DNA from: Actinobacteria bacterium ATB1
GTDB taxonomy: Bacteria; Actinomycetota; Acidimicrobiia; UBA2766
Length of the DNA stretch: 8,716 nt
NCBI GenBank assembly: GCA_021404985.1
Contig: QWHP01000094.1
Coordinates: 1 to 8,716 of the forward strand
Direction: 5' to 3'
Shown here: piece after piece, positions 1 through 7,750 of the stretch
How positions within the stretch are numbered: position 1 is the stretch's first letter
How the letters are laid out: the number at the start of each line of letters is the position of its first letter
Translations under genes and position numbers: made by a program
Notes under the pieces: model-generated
Databases searched by the model: none
Told to the model about the DNA's origin: nothing
The model's input: only the letters and a program-made list of their open reading frames with translations

Positions 1-1
1 G

Positions 2-1774
2 TACGTGTGGTACGGCACTGTCGTGGTGCTCGTGTTCGCGGCCGTGACGGCCCTGGTTTCGGCTCTCGTCAAGCCCTCGTTCGCGACCGACACCATGACC
101 TATCACTTGACGGCGATCGCCGGTTGGGTGAGGGAACACACGATCTGGTCGATGCGACAGTGGCAGTTCTCGGTGTTCCAGAACGGGTACCCGATGAACT
201 CGGAGCTCACGGCGTCCTGGTTCGTGGTCCCTTTCGGGCGCGACTACCTGGTCAACCTCGCGCCCCTGGCCCACGCCGGCTTCGCCCTCGCCGCCATGGC
301 GGCACTGGCGGAGCAGCTCGGCCTGAAGACGCGTGATGCCCTGCTCGTCGGCGCCACCGGACTCTTCGTGCCGATCGTGGCGACCGCCGGGATAGGCTCG
401 CTCGGGAGCGACCTGTTGCCCATGGGAGGATGGGTCCTGTCGGTCGCCTTCGTCCTCCGTTGGCGCGACTCGGAGAACCCGATCGACCTGATTCTCGGCG
501 GTCTGGCGCTCGGCCTCGCTCTCGGCTCCAAGATCACGGGGACGATCTACGGCCTGATCTTCGCGGGCAGCTTCCTGGCCTTGGTTCTCTGGCGGCGGAG
601 GTGGGCTCAGGGGCTCCTGCTGCTCCCCCTTGCCGTGGCTGCTCCGGCCGTCGTCTGGTATGCGCGCAACTCCGTCTTGGAGAGCAATCCCGTCTGGGCG
701 TTCGAGTTCCTGGACTTCCGTGCCGGATACTGGCGGGACAACGGCGACGACTGGTCGGTCTGGCAGTACATGGTCAGAGGTGGGCCGGAGGCAGTCGTCC
801 GTGTGGTCCTCGACTACGTAGCCGGGCTGTTCTTCGTTGCACCGCTGCTCGTGTTCGGTTTCCCGGGCCTGTTGCGCACACTGAGAGCGGGGGGTCGGCA
901 TTTCGACCTCTGTCGGGTGTGGCTCCTGACAGCGATGCCGGTGCTCGCCCTCGCTGTCACATGGGCGATGCCGTGGACAAGCGGGAACGACGGATACAAC
1001 GTGCCCGCCTCGGGACGGTACGTCGTAGGGACTTTCGCGATTCTGCTCGCGACAGCGATGTCCGGGGCCCTGAAGGGCAAGCGCCCGGATGTGTGGAGGG
1101 TGTCCCTTCTCGTTGCGTTCGCCGCAGGCATGGCCGTCTCGTACCTCTCTCCTCTCCTTTCCACCTTCCGCATGGCCACGCGAGGCTTGGCGGCAGGGTT
1201 TGTCGTCACCTGCTGCGTCGCAGTGGCGCTCTTCGTTCGCGACCGCCGCGGACGAACCGGCACGGGGCCGTCCCGCCGGACGCTGCTCGTCGGGTCCGCA
1301 ACTCTGCTCGGCGCCCTGCTCCTGATCGCAATCGCCTCGGCACCTGAATGGAACGCGAACTGGTACAGGAACTCGTACGTGGAAGGCCTCGGGCGGCTCT
1401 ACCGCGAGGTCCAGGACCGCCCGATCGAGGACAGCAGGTTCGCCGTCGCGGGCTTGGTCCAGAACTATCCCCTGCACGGACCTGGGCTCACCAACGAGGT
1501 GATGTGGCTCGGCAGGGACGACATCGGCTCTCCCTGGCGTGACGACGAACGGGCAGCGTGGCTCGACGACTTGCGGTCGGCCTGCATCGACTACCTCGTC
1601 GTCTACGACGACCCCGAGCACTGGCTGTCCCCCGTTCAGGAGATGGCCTTCGTGAGTTCCGACACCTCAGGTCTCGAGGAGATCCTCGTCGAACGCACCG
1701 GAATCGGGCACGAGAAGCAGCATCTCGGGCTCTACGGAGTCGAGGGCCTCCCCGCGCGGTGTGGGAGCTCGTGA
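2..1774 (+). CDS. GT-C-like membrane glycosyltransferase, probably 5'-partial
   Basis: Integral membrane protein of at least 589 residues (counted from a GTG at 5) with about ten or more hydrophobic segments. A first helix (about 2-22) is followed by an outside loop with DTMTYH (29-34), matching the place of the acidic motif that GT-C enzymes use to bind a polyprenyl-phosphate sugar donor. RN (221-222) followed by SNPV (227-230), and SGRYVVGTF (336-344), resemble conserved loops of PMT/ArnT-like transferases. The last 140 residues (about 450-589) are soluble and rich in acidic residues, probably outside the membrane. From this I infer transfer of a sugar from a lipid carrier to a glycan or protein at the outer membrane face; the substrate cannot be read. 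The frame is open to the left edge and no ribosome site is visible, so the true start may lie outside. It could instead be a non-catalytic membrane protein of the same fold. Confidence 0.68.
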   Translation, partial: YVWYGTVVVLVFAAVTALVSALVKPSFATDTMTYHLTAIAGWVREHTIWSMRQWQFSVFQNGYPMNSELTASWFVVPFGRDYLVNLAPLAHAGFALAAMAALAEQLGLKTRDALLVGATGLFVPIVATAGIGSLGSDLLPMGGWVLSVAFVLRWRDSENPIDLILGGLALGLALGSKITGTIYGLIFAGSFLALVLWRRRWAQGLLLLPLAVAAPAVVWYARNSVLESNPVWAFEFLDFRAGYWRDNGDDWSVWQYMVRGGPEAVVRVVLDYVAGLFFVAPLLVFGFPGLLRTLRAGGRHFDLCRVWLLTAMPVLALAVTWAMPWTSGNDGYNVPASGRYVVGTFAILLATAMSGALKGKRPDVWRVSLLVAFAAGMAVSYLSPLLSTFRMATRGLAAGFVVTCCVAVALFVRDRRGRTGTGPSRRTLLVGSATLLGALLLIAIASAPEWNANWYRNSYVEGLGRLYREVQDRPIEDSRFAVAGLVQNYPLHGPGLTNEVMWLGRDDIGSPWRDDERAAWLDDLRSACIDYLVVYDDPEHWLSPVQEMAFVSSDTSGLEEILVERTGIGHEKQHLGLYGVEGLPARCGSS

Positions 1775-1842
1775 GATCGAATTTCGTGGGTTCGGTCCGG
1801 CATCACCTGGGACGGGTCCCCCCCGGAGGCGCGCAGCCGTCT

Positions 1843-2361
1843 TCAGCCCGGATACTCGAAGCTGAGAGCGCCTTCGGTTCTGGGCCTTGCGGCATCGATC
1901 CAGGACGCTGGCCTTGTGGCGTCGATCCCGGTTGCGCTGTCGAGCGAGACGTTCGATGAGCTCTCCGATCTCTCGAAGCTTGCGTTCCCACGGTGTTGGT
2001 GGACCCTGACGATCGTCTCCATGAGGTCATCGGGGTCGAACGGCTTCGTCACGTACTCGTCGGCTCCGAGCTCCCATGCCCGGTGGATGTCCCGTTCCGT
2101 CGACTTTGCGGAGAGCACTATCACACGGGGGCGGTCCTGCATCAGCGACAGTTGTTCGAGGACCCCCCACCCGTCGAGGACGGGCATCATCACGTCCAGC
2201 AGGACCACGTCGGGCCTCTCCTCACCGATGCGCCGCAGAGCCGTCTCGCCGTCGCCGGCAAGCAGGGTCTCGTGGCCCTCGGCCTCGAGGTTCATGCGCA
2301 GCATCAGCAGGATGTCAGGCTCGTCGTCGACGATGAGCACTCGGGGCTTGGCGCTTCTCAT
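1843..2361 (-). CDS. Single-domain response regulator (receiver only)
   Basis: A 172-residue protein whose first 120 residues are a complete CheY-like receiver. The acidic pocket is D12-D13, the phospho-acceptor is D56 (in VVLLDVMMP), the switch Ser is S84 (VIVLSAKS) and the conserved Lys is K106 (TKPF). All residues for phosphorylation are present. There is no helix-turn-helix or enzymatic output domain; residues about 122-172 are a polar, probably disordered tail containing a 9-residue repeat. It should take phosphate from the kinase encoded just upstream, whose TGA overlaps this ATG by four bases (ATGA), so translation is probably coupled. Only a weak ribosome site precedes the ATG. The output is inferred to be protein-protein, or the protein acts as a phosphate sink. 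The downstream partner is unknown. Confidence 0.93.
   Translation of the reverse strand: MRSAKPRVLIVDDEPDILLMLRMNLEAEGHETLLAGDGETALRRIGEERPDVVLLDVMMPVLDGWGVLEQLSLMQDRPRVIVLSAKSTERDIHRAWELGADEYVTKPFDPDDLMETIVRVHQHRGNASFERSESSSNVSLDSATGIDATRPASWIDAARPRTEGALSFEYPG
1885..1938. repeat. Imperfect 27-base tandem duplication in regulator tail
   Basis: Two adjacent 27-base units (1885-1911 and 1912-1938). The first 20 bases of each match at 17 positions; the rest has diverged. The unit is nine codons and keeps frame: on the minus strand it encodes IDATRPASW followed by IDAARPRTE. It lies in the poorly conserved C-terminal tail of the response regulator and looks like a slippage duplication. Two copies only, so not a general repeat family. 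Confidence 0.6.
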
Positions 2362-4025
2362 GACCGTTTATCACCGGCTCCCTCGTCCGGCAACGCCTGG
2401 ACCGCTGATGTGACAGAGTCACGCGGGGCCGTGCTGCCGGCCGCGGTCGATTCTTCTCGGTTTATCGGCAGAGTCAGCGTGAAAGCTGCGCCTTTTCCCA
2501 CATCGCTCTGAACCCAGATCCGGCCTTTCATGGCGGATACGAGGTTTGCGGTTATGTACAGGCCGAGCCCCACTCCCCTGTGGCCATTCCCGTCGGACCC
2601 CTGACGGAACCGATCGAAGATGTGGGGCAACTCGTCCTTCGGGATCCCCGGCCCCCTGTCGGCGACAGTGATCAAGACTTCCATTCCGGCCGTCGAGAGG
2701 CTGACCGACACCGGGCTGTCCCCGGAGTACTTGAGGGCGTTGTCGATGAGGTTCGTGACGACCTGTTGTACGGCGTTGGGATCCGCTATGGCGGTGACCG
2801 ATGCCGTCGGGGGTGCGAGCAACTGGACCCGATCGCCATGTTCCCTTCCCTGGAAGGCTGTCACGACCTCCCCCACACAGCCCACGAGATCGACCGGCTG
2901 TCGCACGAGCCGGTTCTCGCCCGCTTCGATACGACTTGCGAAGAGGATCTCGTCGATGAGCTTGAGGAGGCGGCTGCTCTGTCGTTCGATCACGTGGAGG
3001 AGCTCGTCGTGTTGGTGCGGCTCCATCGTCGCACCTCTCTTGTGCAGTGTCCGCACCGAACCAAGGATGGACGTGAGGGGGCTGCGCAGTTCGTGGCTCA
3101 CGGTCGCCACGAATTCCGATCGCTGGTTGTCTACCTCCTGGAGCTTCGCGACGTGCTCGCGTTCGGCCTGGAACAGGCGAGCATTTGACACCGTCACGGC
3201 GGCGTTCTCTGCGAGAAGACCGAGTGCATGGAGGTCGTACTCGTTGAAGTGCGTCTGCCCGGCGGTCTCGTGTACCACGATCACGCCGAGCAGTTCGTCG
3301 CGATGGACCAATGGAACGGCCATCGCGGACTCGATCTCGGAGTCGGGCGAGACCATGCGGTTGAAGAGGGTCGGATCCATCCGCCGTGACACGAGCAGGG
3401 GGACACGTTGTTGTGCCACGTAGCCGGCCACTCCTTCGCCGACGAGGACTTCCCTGGGGATCGTGTTCGCGGAGGAGTCCTTCGGGGCCGTCGAGCACAC
3501 CGTCGACAGGAGGTGGCGGTCGGAGTCGAGCAGCATGATCGCTCCCTCGCTCGCCTGGAGAAGGTCGAGTGCCGAACCCAGGATGACGTCGAGCACCGAC
3601 GATGTGTCCTGTACGGAGTTGATTGCCCGCCCGATCTGGGAGAGGACGCTGAGCTCGTTCACGCGGTTGCTCAACACCGAGTTGAGGACACGTTCGTCGA
3701 CGAGGGCCCGCGTGATCTTGCGGAGATGGCGTTCCTTCTCGATCACGTAGACGCAGAACGCGGTGGTGACGCCGAGGAAGAAGACGCGCATGACCGGCAT
3801 GCGTCCGAACTGCTGGAGCGCGTCGGGCAACGCCTTGTCCCAGAAGGAAAGGACGACGACCATCGCGGCGAGCGCGACGAGCATCACGAACGTGATCGAC
3901 CAGAGCTGCTGGCGACGACGTTCGATCGCCTCGAGCGAGGGGATCTTGAACCGTCTGAGTCCCGCCGCGCGTGCCTCTCGAATGAGAGTTTCTTCGTCGG
4001 TGACAGGATTCCCCGAGTGGTGCAT
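2358..4025 (-). CDS. Membrane GAF-domain sensor histidine kinase
   Basis: A 555-residue sensor kinase. Two membrane helices (about 42-61 and 78-95) are separated by only some 16 residues, so there is no outside sensor domain. A linker helix (96-124) leads to a GAF domain (about 125-285; GEGVAGYV at 196-203), then HisKA with SHELRSPL, phospho-acceptor H311, and a HATPase_c domain with N box N425/N429, G1 box DRGPG (456-460) and G2 box GVGLGL (484-489). All catalytic boxes are intact, and a polar tail of about 32 residues follows. Sensing is probably cytoplasmic, through the GAF domain or the membrane. It should phosphorylate the receiver protein that overlaps its stop codon. Start: the ATG at 4025 has AAAGGG five bases upstream; an in-frame ATG at 4130 would add 35 residues but has no good ribosome site and the added stretch resembles no domain. 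It follows purF on the same strand by 130 bases, so co-transcription is possible. Confidence 0.93.
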   Translation of the reverse strand: MHHSGNPVTDEETLIREARAAGLRRFKIPSLEAIERRRQQLWSITFVMLVALAAMVVVLSFWDKALPDALQQFGRMPVMRVFFLGVTTAFCVYVIEKERHLRKITRALVDERVLNSVLSNRVNELSVLSQIGRAINSVQDTSSVLDVILGSALDLLQASEGAIMLLDSDRHLLSTVCSTAPKDSSANTIPREVLVGEGVAGYVAQQRVPLLVSRRMDPTLFNRMVSPDSEIESAMAVPLVHRDELLGVIVVHETAGQTHFNEYDLHALGLLAENAAVTVSNARLFQAEREHVAKLQEVDNQRSEFVATVSHELRSPLTSILGSVRTLHKRGATMEPHQHDELLHVIERQSSRLLKLIDEILFASRIEAGENRLVRQPVDLVGCVGEVVTAFQGREHGDRVQLLAPPTASVTAIADPNAVQQVVTNLIDNALKYSGDSPVSVSLSTAGMEVLITVADRGPGIPKDELPHIFDRFRQGSDGNGHRGVGLGLYITANLVSAMKGRIWVQSDVGKGAAFTLTLPINREESTAAGSTAPRDSVTSAVQALPDEGAGDKRS

Positions 4026-4030
4026 GCCTG

Positions 4031-4036
4031 CCCTTT
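4031..4036 (-). promoter_or_regulatory. Ribosome binding site deciding the kinase start
   Basis: On the minus strand AAAGGG lies five bases before the ATG at 4025. It partly matches the anti-Shine-Dalgarno sequence and favours this start over the longer frame from 4130. Confidence 0.45.
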
Positions 4037-4155
4037 TGTCCAGATCACACAAGTGAGTGACCTCTACCTCAGTCGGACAGCTCAGGGCCGGACTTGAATT
4101 CCCTCGGCAGGTGAAGAGGTTCCCTGTCATCCCGCGCTGTCGAGGGTGGCTGCTG

Positions 4156-5676
4156 TCAGTCGGCTAGAGCGCTGGGTTGAGAGGCGTCCAACACCTCGAG
4201 GACGTCCTTTCCGACCGACTCGTCGACCTGGACCGGATAGTCCCCGCTCAGGCACGCGGTGCAGAAGCCGCCTTCCGACCCGACCGCTGTGAGGAGATTG
4301 CCGATCTCGAGGTACGCGAGTGAGTCGGCGCCCACGTAATCCCTGATCTCACCGACCGACATGTTGGCGGCGAGGAGTTCCGATCGCCTCGCCGTGTCCA
4401 TCCCGAAGTAGCACGGCCACCTGTAGGGTGGGGAAGAGATCCTGCAGTGGACCTCCGCCGCCCCGGCTTCGCGGAGAAGCGAGACGATCTTGCGCGTCGT
4501 CGACCCGCGGACGATGGAGTCATCGATCACTACGAGCCGTTTGCCCTTGATGTTTGCCTCGAGGGGATTGAGTTTCATGCGGATGCTTCTGTCACGGAGC
4601 TCCTGCGTGGGGGCGATGAAGGTGCGCCCCACGTACCGGTTCTTGACGAGTCCGTCTCCGTAGGGGATCCCGGATTCCATCGCATAGCCCTGGGCGGCGG
4701 GGATTCCGCTCTCGGGCACGGGCATCACCATGTCCGCATCCACCGGCGCCTGCCGCGCCAGAAGACGACCCATGTGCTGGCGTGTGGCGTGGACACTCCG
4801 TCCGTAGAGATGAGAGTCGGGTCGCGCGAAGTACACGAACTCGAAGATGCAAAGCCTCGGATCGACCGTGTCGAAGGGGTGGTGCGAGTGGATGCCATCC
4901 GGATCGAGGACGATGACCTCACCAGGCTCGATCTCCCGGACGAAGTGGGCCCCCACGATGTCGAGCGCCGCCGTCTCCGAGGCAAGAACCCAGCCCTGCT
5001 CGAGACGTCCCAGACAAAGCGGCCGGAAACCGAACGGGTCTCTCACGCCGATGACTCTCGTCTCGTCCATGAGAACGAGTGTGTACGCACCCTCGAGTCC
5101 GCGGACCACGCGACAGACCGCACCTTCGAGCCAATCGGCCCTGTCACTGGCAGCGTCGCGCTCTTTCGCGATCAGTTCGGCAATCACGTCGCTGTCACTT
5201 GTTGCCGGAACGGCCCCGGGCAGCGACGAGAACAACGTCCCGGTCTGGGCGAAGAGAGACCCCACGTTCGTGAGGTTGCCGTTGTGGGCGAGGGCGAACC
5301 CACACGGCCCTGCCGTCCGGTAGGCGGGCTGGCTGTTCTCCCAGGTGTTGGACCCTGTGGTCGAGTAGCGCACATGGCCTATGGCGACATGGCCCTGAAG
5401 AGGACTTAGACGCTGCTCGTCGAAAACTTGTGTCACGAGGCCCAGGTCTTTCACGACCGTGACAGTGTCACCGTCGGAAGCGGCTATTCCCGCTGATTCC
5501 TGCCCTCTGTGCTGCAAGGCGTGTAGCCCGAGGTAGGTCAGGGACGCGGTCGGGGCCCCGGGAGCGAAGATCCCGAAGACGCCGCAGGCTTCTCCGGGCT
5601 TGGAGAGAGCGTCCTGAGTGCCACGTACGCCGCTGGCAGAAGGACTGGAGATCGATGAGGACGACTCGGTGCGCAC
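4156..5676 (-). CDS. purF: Amidophosphoribosyltransferase (glutamine PRPP amidotransferase)
   Basis: Catalyses the first committed step of purine synthesis in the cytoplasm: PRPP plus glutamine gives 5-phosphoribosylamine. The 506-residue length fits the family. A Ser-rich 30-residue propeptide precedes C31 (GEACGVFGIF), which should become the N-terminal nucleophile after self-cleavage. The Ntn glutaminase domain (31 to about 260) contains HVRYSTTG (101-108) and HNGNLTN (131-137). The phosphoribosyltransferase domain has the PRPP loop VVIDDSIVRGSTT (382-394). Four cysteines, C276, C422, C472 and C475 (CTAC), stand where the Bacillus-type enzyme binds a [4Fe-4S] cluster, unlike the E. coli type. 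Start: GTG at 5676; the next in-frame start would lie past the nucleophile, and an out-of-frame ATG lies at 5681. No Shine-Dalgarno precedes it. purM does not follow; a histidine kinase does. Confidence 0.97.
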   Translation of the reverse strand: MRTESSSSISSPSASGVRGTQDALSKPGEACGVFGIFAPGAPTASLTYLGLHALQHRGQESAGIAASDGDTVTVVKDLGLVTQVFDEQRLSPLQGHVAIGHVRYSTTGSNTWENSQPAYRTAGPCGFALAHNGNLTNVGSLFAQTGTLFSSLPGAVPATSDSDVIAELIAKERDAASDRADWLEGAVCRVVRGLEGAYTLVLMDETRVIGVRDPFGFRPLCLGRLEQGWVLASETAALDIVGAHFVREIEPGEVIVLDPDGIHSHHPFDTVDPRLCIFEFVYFARPDSHLYGRSVHATRQHMGRLLARQAPVDADMVMPVPESGIPAAQGYAMESGIPYGDGLVKNRYVGRTFIAPTQELRDRSIRMKLNPLEANIKGKRLVVIDDSIVRGSTTRKIVSLLREAGAAEVHCRISSPPYRWPCYFGMDTARRSELLAANMSVGEIRDYVGADSLAYLEIGNLLTAVGSEGGFCTACLSGDYPVQVDESVGKDVLEVLDASQPSALAD

Positions 5677-5682
5677 GGCATC

Positions 5683-5688
5683 AGTATC
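5683..5688 (-). promoter_or_regulatory. Possible -10 element of purF (leaderless start)
   Basis: On the minus strand GATACT matches the TATAAT consensus at four of six bases and ends six bases before the purF GTG. A transcript starting about 7 bases below it would begin at the GTG itself, which agrees with the missing ribosome site. No clear -35 hexamer is seen; with a 17-base spacer it would read GGAACT. Confidence 0.3.
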
Positions 5689-5714
5689 GCGCAGGGCAGG
5701 CCGTGAGTTCCGGA

Positions 5715-5748
5715 TCCCTCGATCGACACGATGAACGAGGTCGAGGGA
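5715..5748. promoter_or_regulatory. 8-base inverted repeat in divergent promoter gap, candidate operator
   Basis: TCCCTCGA (5715-5722) and its exact reverse complement TCGAGGGA (5741-5748) are separated by 18 bases. The element sits between the divergent genes purF (start 38 bases away) and the sugar-phosphate transferase (start 49 bases away), just upstream of where the purF -35 region would be. It could be a binding site for a dimeric regulator serving either or both genes, or a hairpin in the transferase mRNA leader. The arms are perfect but short, and chance is not excluded in GC-rich DNA. Confidence 0.42.
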
Positions 5749-5783
5749 CGCTGGCGACGGAACCGGGAACTGGGAGGCTCAAC

Positions 5784-5790
5784 GGGAGGT
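5784..5790 (+). promoter_or_regulatory. Strong ribosome binding site for the sugar-phosphate transferase
   Basis: GGGAGGT lies seven bases before the ATG at 5798. It is one of the best Shine-Dalgarno matches in the window and supports the long form of the downstream protein. Confidence 0.65.
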
Positions 5791-5797
5791 CCCGTCG

Positions 5798-7585
5798 ATG
5801 ACCATGACGGCCGGTCAGGGGGGGCGGTCGCTCCGCGACGAGGTCGCATTGGGAGACGAGCACGGGGATGCCACCACGATGACAGATGCACTGGGAGAGC
5901 ACCGGAGGTTGCGCGGCGCCGACGGTGGCGACTCTTTGCTCGACGACGCCGGCATGCCGGCACCGGTTGTGGCGACACCCGTTGGGACCACGCCACCGGG
6001 TGAGGCCACCACGGCCGTTTCCGGAGCAGAGGCACGAGCGGACGGAAGCGGACCAGGGCCCGCGTCCGGGGCAAGAGTCCACGACATCTCGGCCAGGCTT
6101 GCCCAGGTCCACGCGACGACCTCACCTCTGTACCCGGCCGAGGCACGAGCGCGAAGGCATGCAGGACGAGACATGTTGCGCGGGCCCCTCAACTGGGTGG
6201 CGCGTCTCTCGCCCACCGCACGGTTGTCGACGGACCTCGTCGCGCTGCTCGTCACGTACCAATTCGTCGTGGACAGCCGCACGGTGTTCCCGTCGCTGCC
6301 GTTCCATCTCCCGGCGTTTCCCTTGGAGCTCCTCTTCGTCGTCTACCTCCCGATCCTCGCTCTCCTCCGCCTCTACTCACCGCCTCAAGGTGTTCACCAC
6401 GGTTCGTTGGTGAGTGAGCTCCCGAGACTGGTCGCGGGATCTGCAATAGCTGCCGCGTTCATGGCAGTGATCCTCGGTCAGCGACTCGATCTCGGCGGGG
6501 CCGCTCTCACCGCTTCCTTCACGCTTCTCGGGCTCGTCGCGTTCCGTTCGGTGCTCCACGTTGCAGCCTCGCTCCTCCGTCGGCGGGGATATGGCGTCCG
6601 CAAGACCCTGATCGTCGGCACGGGCCACTCCGTGGCCAGCCTCGTCGGGAAGGTCGGCCGGCGTCCCGAGATCGGCCTCCGTGTCGTCGGAGTGATCTCT
6701 CAGGACACGGACGAGCATGGGGTCCCGGACCACGGTGCCATGGCGACGATCGCCGGACGTCCCGAAGACCTGCCCGAGATCGTGACCCGGTTGGGGATCG
6801 AACAACTCATCCTCGTGCCGGAGGAGGCGGACACGAAGTACGTGGCCGATTGCTTCATGGCCGTCGACGGCTTCAAGGTGCAGGCTTCGCTGGTGCCTCC
6901 TCTCCAGGACTTTCTGCTGTCGCCGCGCAACGTCGAGCAGATCGAGGGCATCCCGCTCATCAGTCTGGGGCGACTGTCGTACGCGCCGCGGATGATGCCC
7001 GGGAAGCGGGTCTTCGACATTCTCGGCGCGACGCTTGCGCTGCTCGTCCTCTCCCCGCTGTTCGTCCTCACATCACTCGCGATCAAGATCGACGATCGCG
7101 GCCCCGTGTTCTTCAAGCAGAAGAGGGCCGGCTACCGAGGGCGCTACTTCAAGATGATCAAGTTCAGGTCGATGTGCGTGGATGCCGAGTCCAAGCTCGC
7201 CGGGCTCAGCGGCCGCAACGAGTCCGACGGCCTTCTCTTCAAGATCAAGGACGATCCTCGCATCACGCGTGTCGGCTCCCTGATCCGCAAGACCTCGCTC
7301 GACGAGCTGCCACAGTTCATCAACGTCCTCAAGGGTGACATGAGCCTCGTCGGTCCGCGAGCGCTACCGGTCGAGGTCGAGCACTTCGGCGACATCGCGA
7401 TCAAGCGCCTGAACGTCCGTCCGGGGGTCACGGGATACTGGCAGGTTCTCGGGCGCAGTGACCTGACGTACGACGAGATGGTCAAACTCGACCTCGCCTA
7501 CATCCAGAACTGGTCCATCTGGGTGGACATCCAGTTGATGCTCAAGACGATTCCCGTGATCTTCGGCCGAAAGGGTGCCTACTGA
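5798..7585 (+). CDS. Polyprenyl glycosylphosphotransferase (WcaJ/WbaP-like initiating enzyme)
   Basis: Transfers a sugar-1-phosphate from a nucleotide sugar to undecaprenyl phosphate at the inner membrane face, the first step of exopolysaccharide, capsule or O-antigen repeat assembly. Of 595 residues, 1-125 are a polar, probably disordered Gly/Ala/Thr/Pro-rich extension. Four helices follow (about 143-160, 174-191, 211-228, 237-256), then a Rossmann-like CoA-binding-type domain (about 267-390, with TLIVGTGHS at 270-278), a re-entrant membrane helix with P420 (402-430), and the catalytic domain: FKQKRAGYRGRYFKMIKFRSM region (439-459), the PglC-type Asp-Glu pair D502-E503 in LDELPQ, LVGPRAL (517-523) and RPGVTGYWQV (541-550). 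The sugar cannot be inferred. Start: GGGAGGT stands seven bases before this ATG; an internal ATG at 6173 preceded by AGGA would give a more usual 470 residues. wzz-like genes follow. Confidence 0.93.
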   Translation: MTMTAGQGGRSLRDEVALGDEHGDATTMTDALGEHRRLRGADGGDSLLDDAGMPAPVVATPVGTTPPGEATTAVSGAEARADGSGPGPASGARVHDISARLAQVHATTSPLYPAEARARRHAGRDMLRGPLNWVARLSPTARLSTDLVALLVTYQFVVDSRTVFPSLPFHLPAFPLELLFVVYLPILALLRLYSPPQGVHHGSLVSELPRLVAGSAIAAAFMAVILGQRLDLGGAALTASFTLLGLVAFRSVLHVAASLLRRRGYGVRKTLIVGTGHSVASLVGKVGRRPEIGLRVVGVISQDTDEHGVPDHGAMATIAGRPEDLPEIVTRLGIEQLILVPEEADTKYVADCFMAVDGFKVQASLVPPLQDFLLSPRNVEQIEGIPLISLGRLSYAPRMMPGKRVFDILGATLALLVLSPLFVLTSLAIKIDDRGPVFFKQKRAGYRGRYFKMIKFRSMCVDAESKLAGLSGRNESDGLLFKIKDDPRITRVGSLIRKTSLDELPQFINVLKGDMSLVGPRALPVEVEHFGDIAIKRLNVRPGVTGYWQVLGRSDLTYDEMVKLDLAYIQNWSIWVDIQLMLKTIPVIFGRKGAY

Positions 7586-7750
7586 GGATCGCGGCCGGAT
7601 CAGCGGCAGGGCTGTACCGATCTGTGCAAGGCGAGGCCGGTCGGGTACCCGTCAGGCGTGGGCACCGGCAGGAATGACCCATGGACGTCACGAACATCTC
7701 ATGCGTCTGGCAAGTCGTTGGTGTCATCGGGGCAACACCCGCTCCATGCA

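Noticed and set aside
1809..1820. GGGAC-GG-GTCCC inverted repeat between convergent genes, possible shared terminator.
   Set aside because: Loop of only two bases (or a 4-pair stem), and no T-run on either strand; not enough for a terminator call.
2419..3498. Long minus-strand frame (359 residues) within the kinase gene.
   Set aside because: Arg/Pro-rich composition typical of a shifted frame; the overlapping kinase frame has every conserved motif.
4026..4130. 35-residue N-terminal extension of the kinase from an ATG at 4130.
   Set aside because: No ribosome site before 4130 and no domain in the added residues; the ATG at 4025 has AAAGGG at good spacing.
7642..7651. Perfect 10-base palindrome CGGGTACCCG in the gap before the wzz-like gene.
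   Set aside because: Short and without spacer; expected now and then by chance in GC-rich DNA, with no second copy seen in the window.
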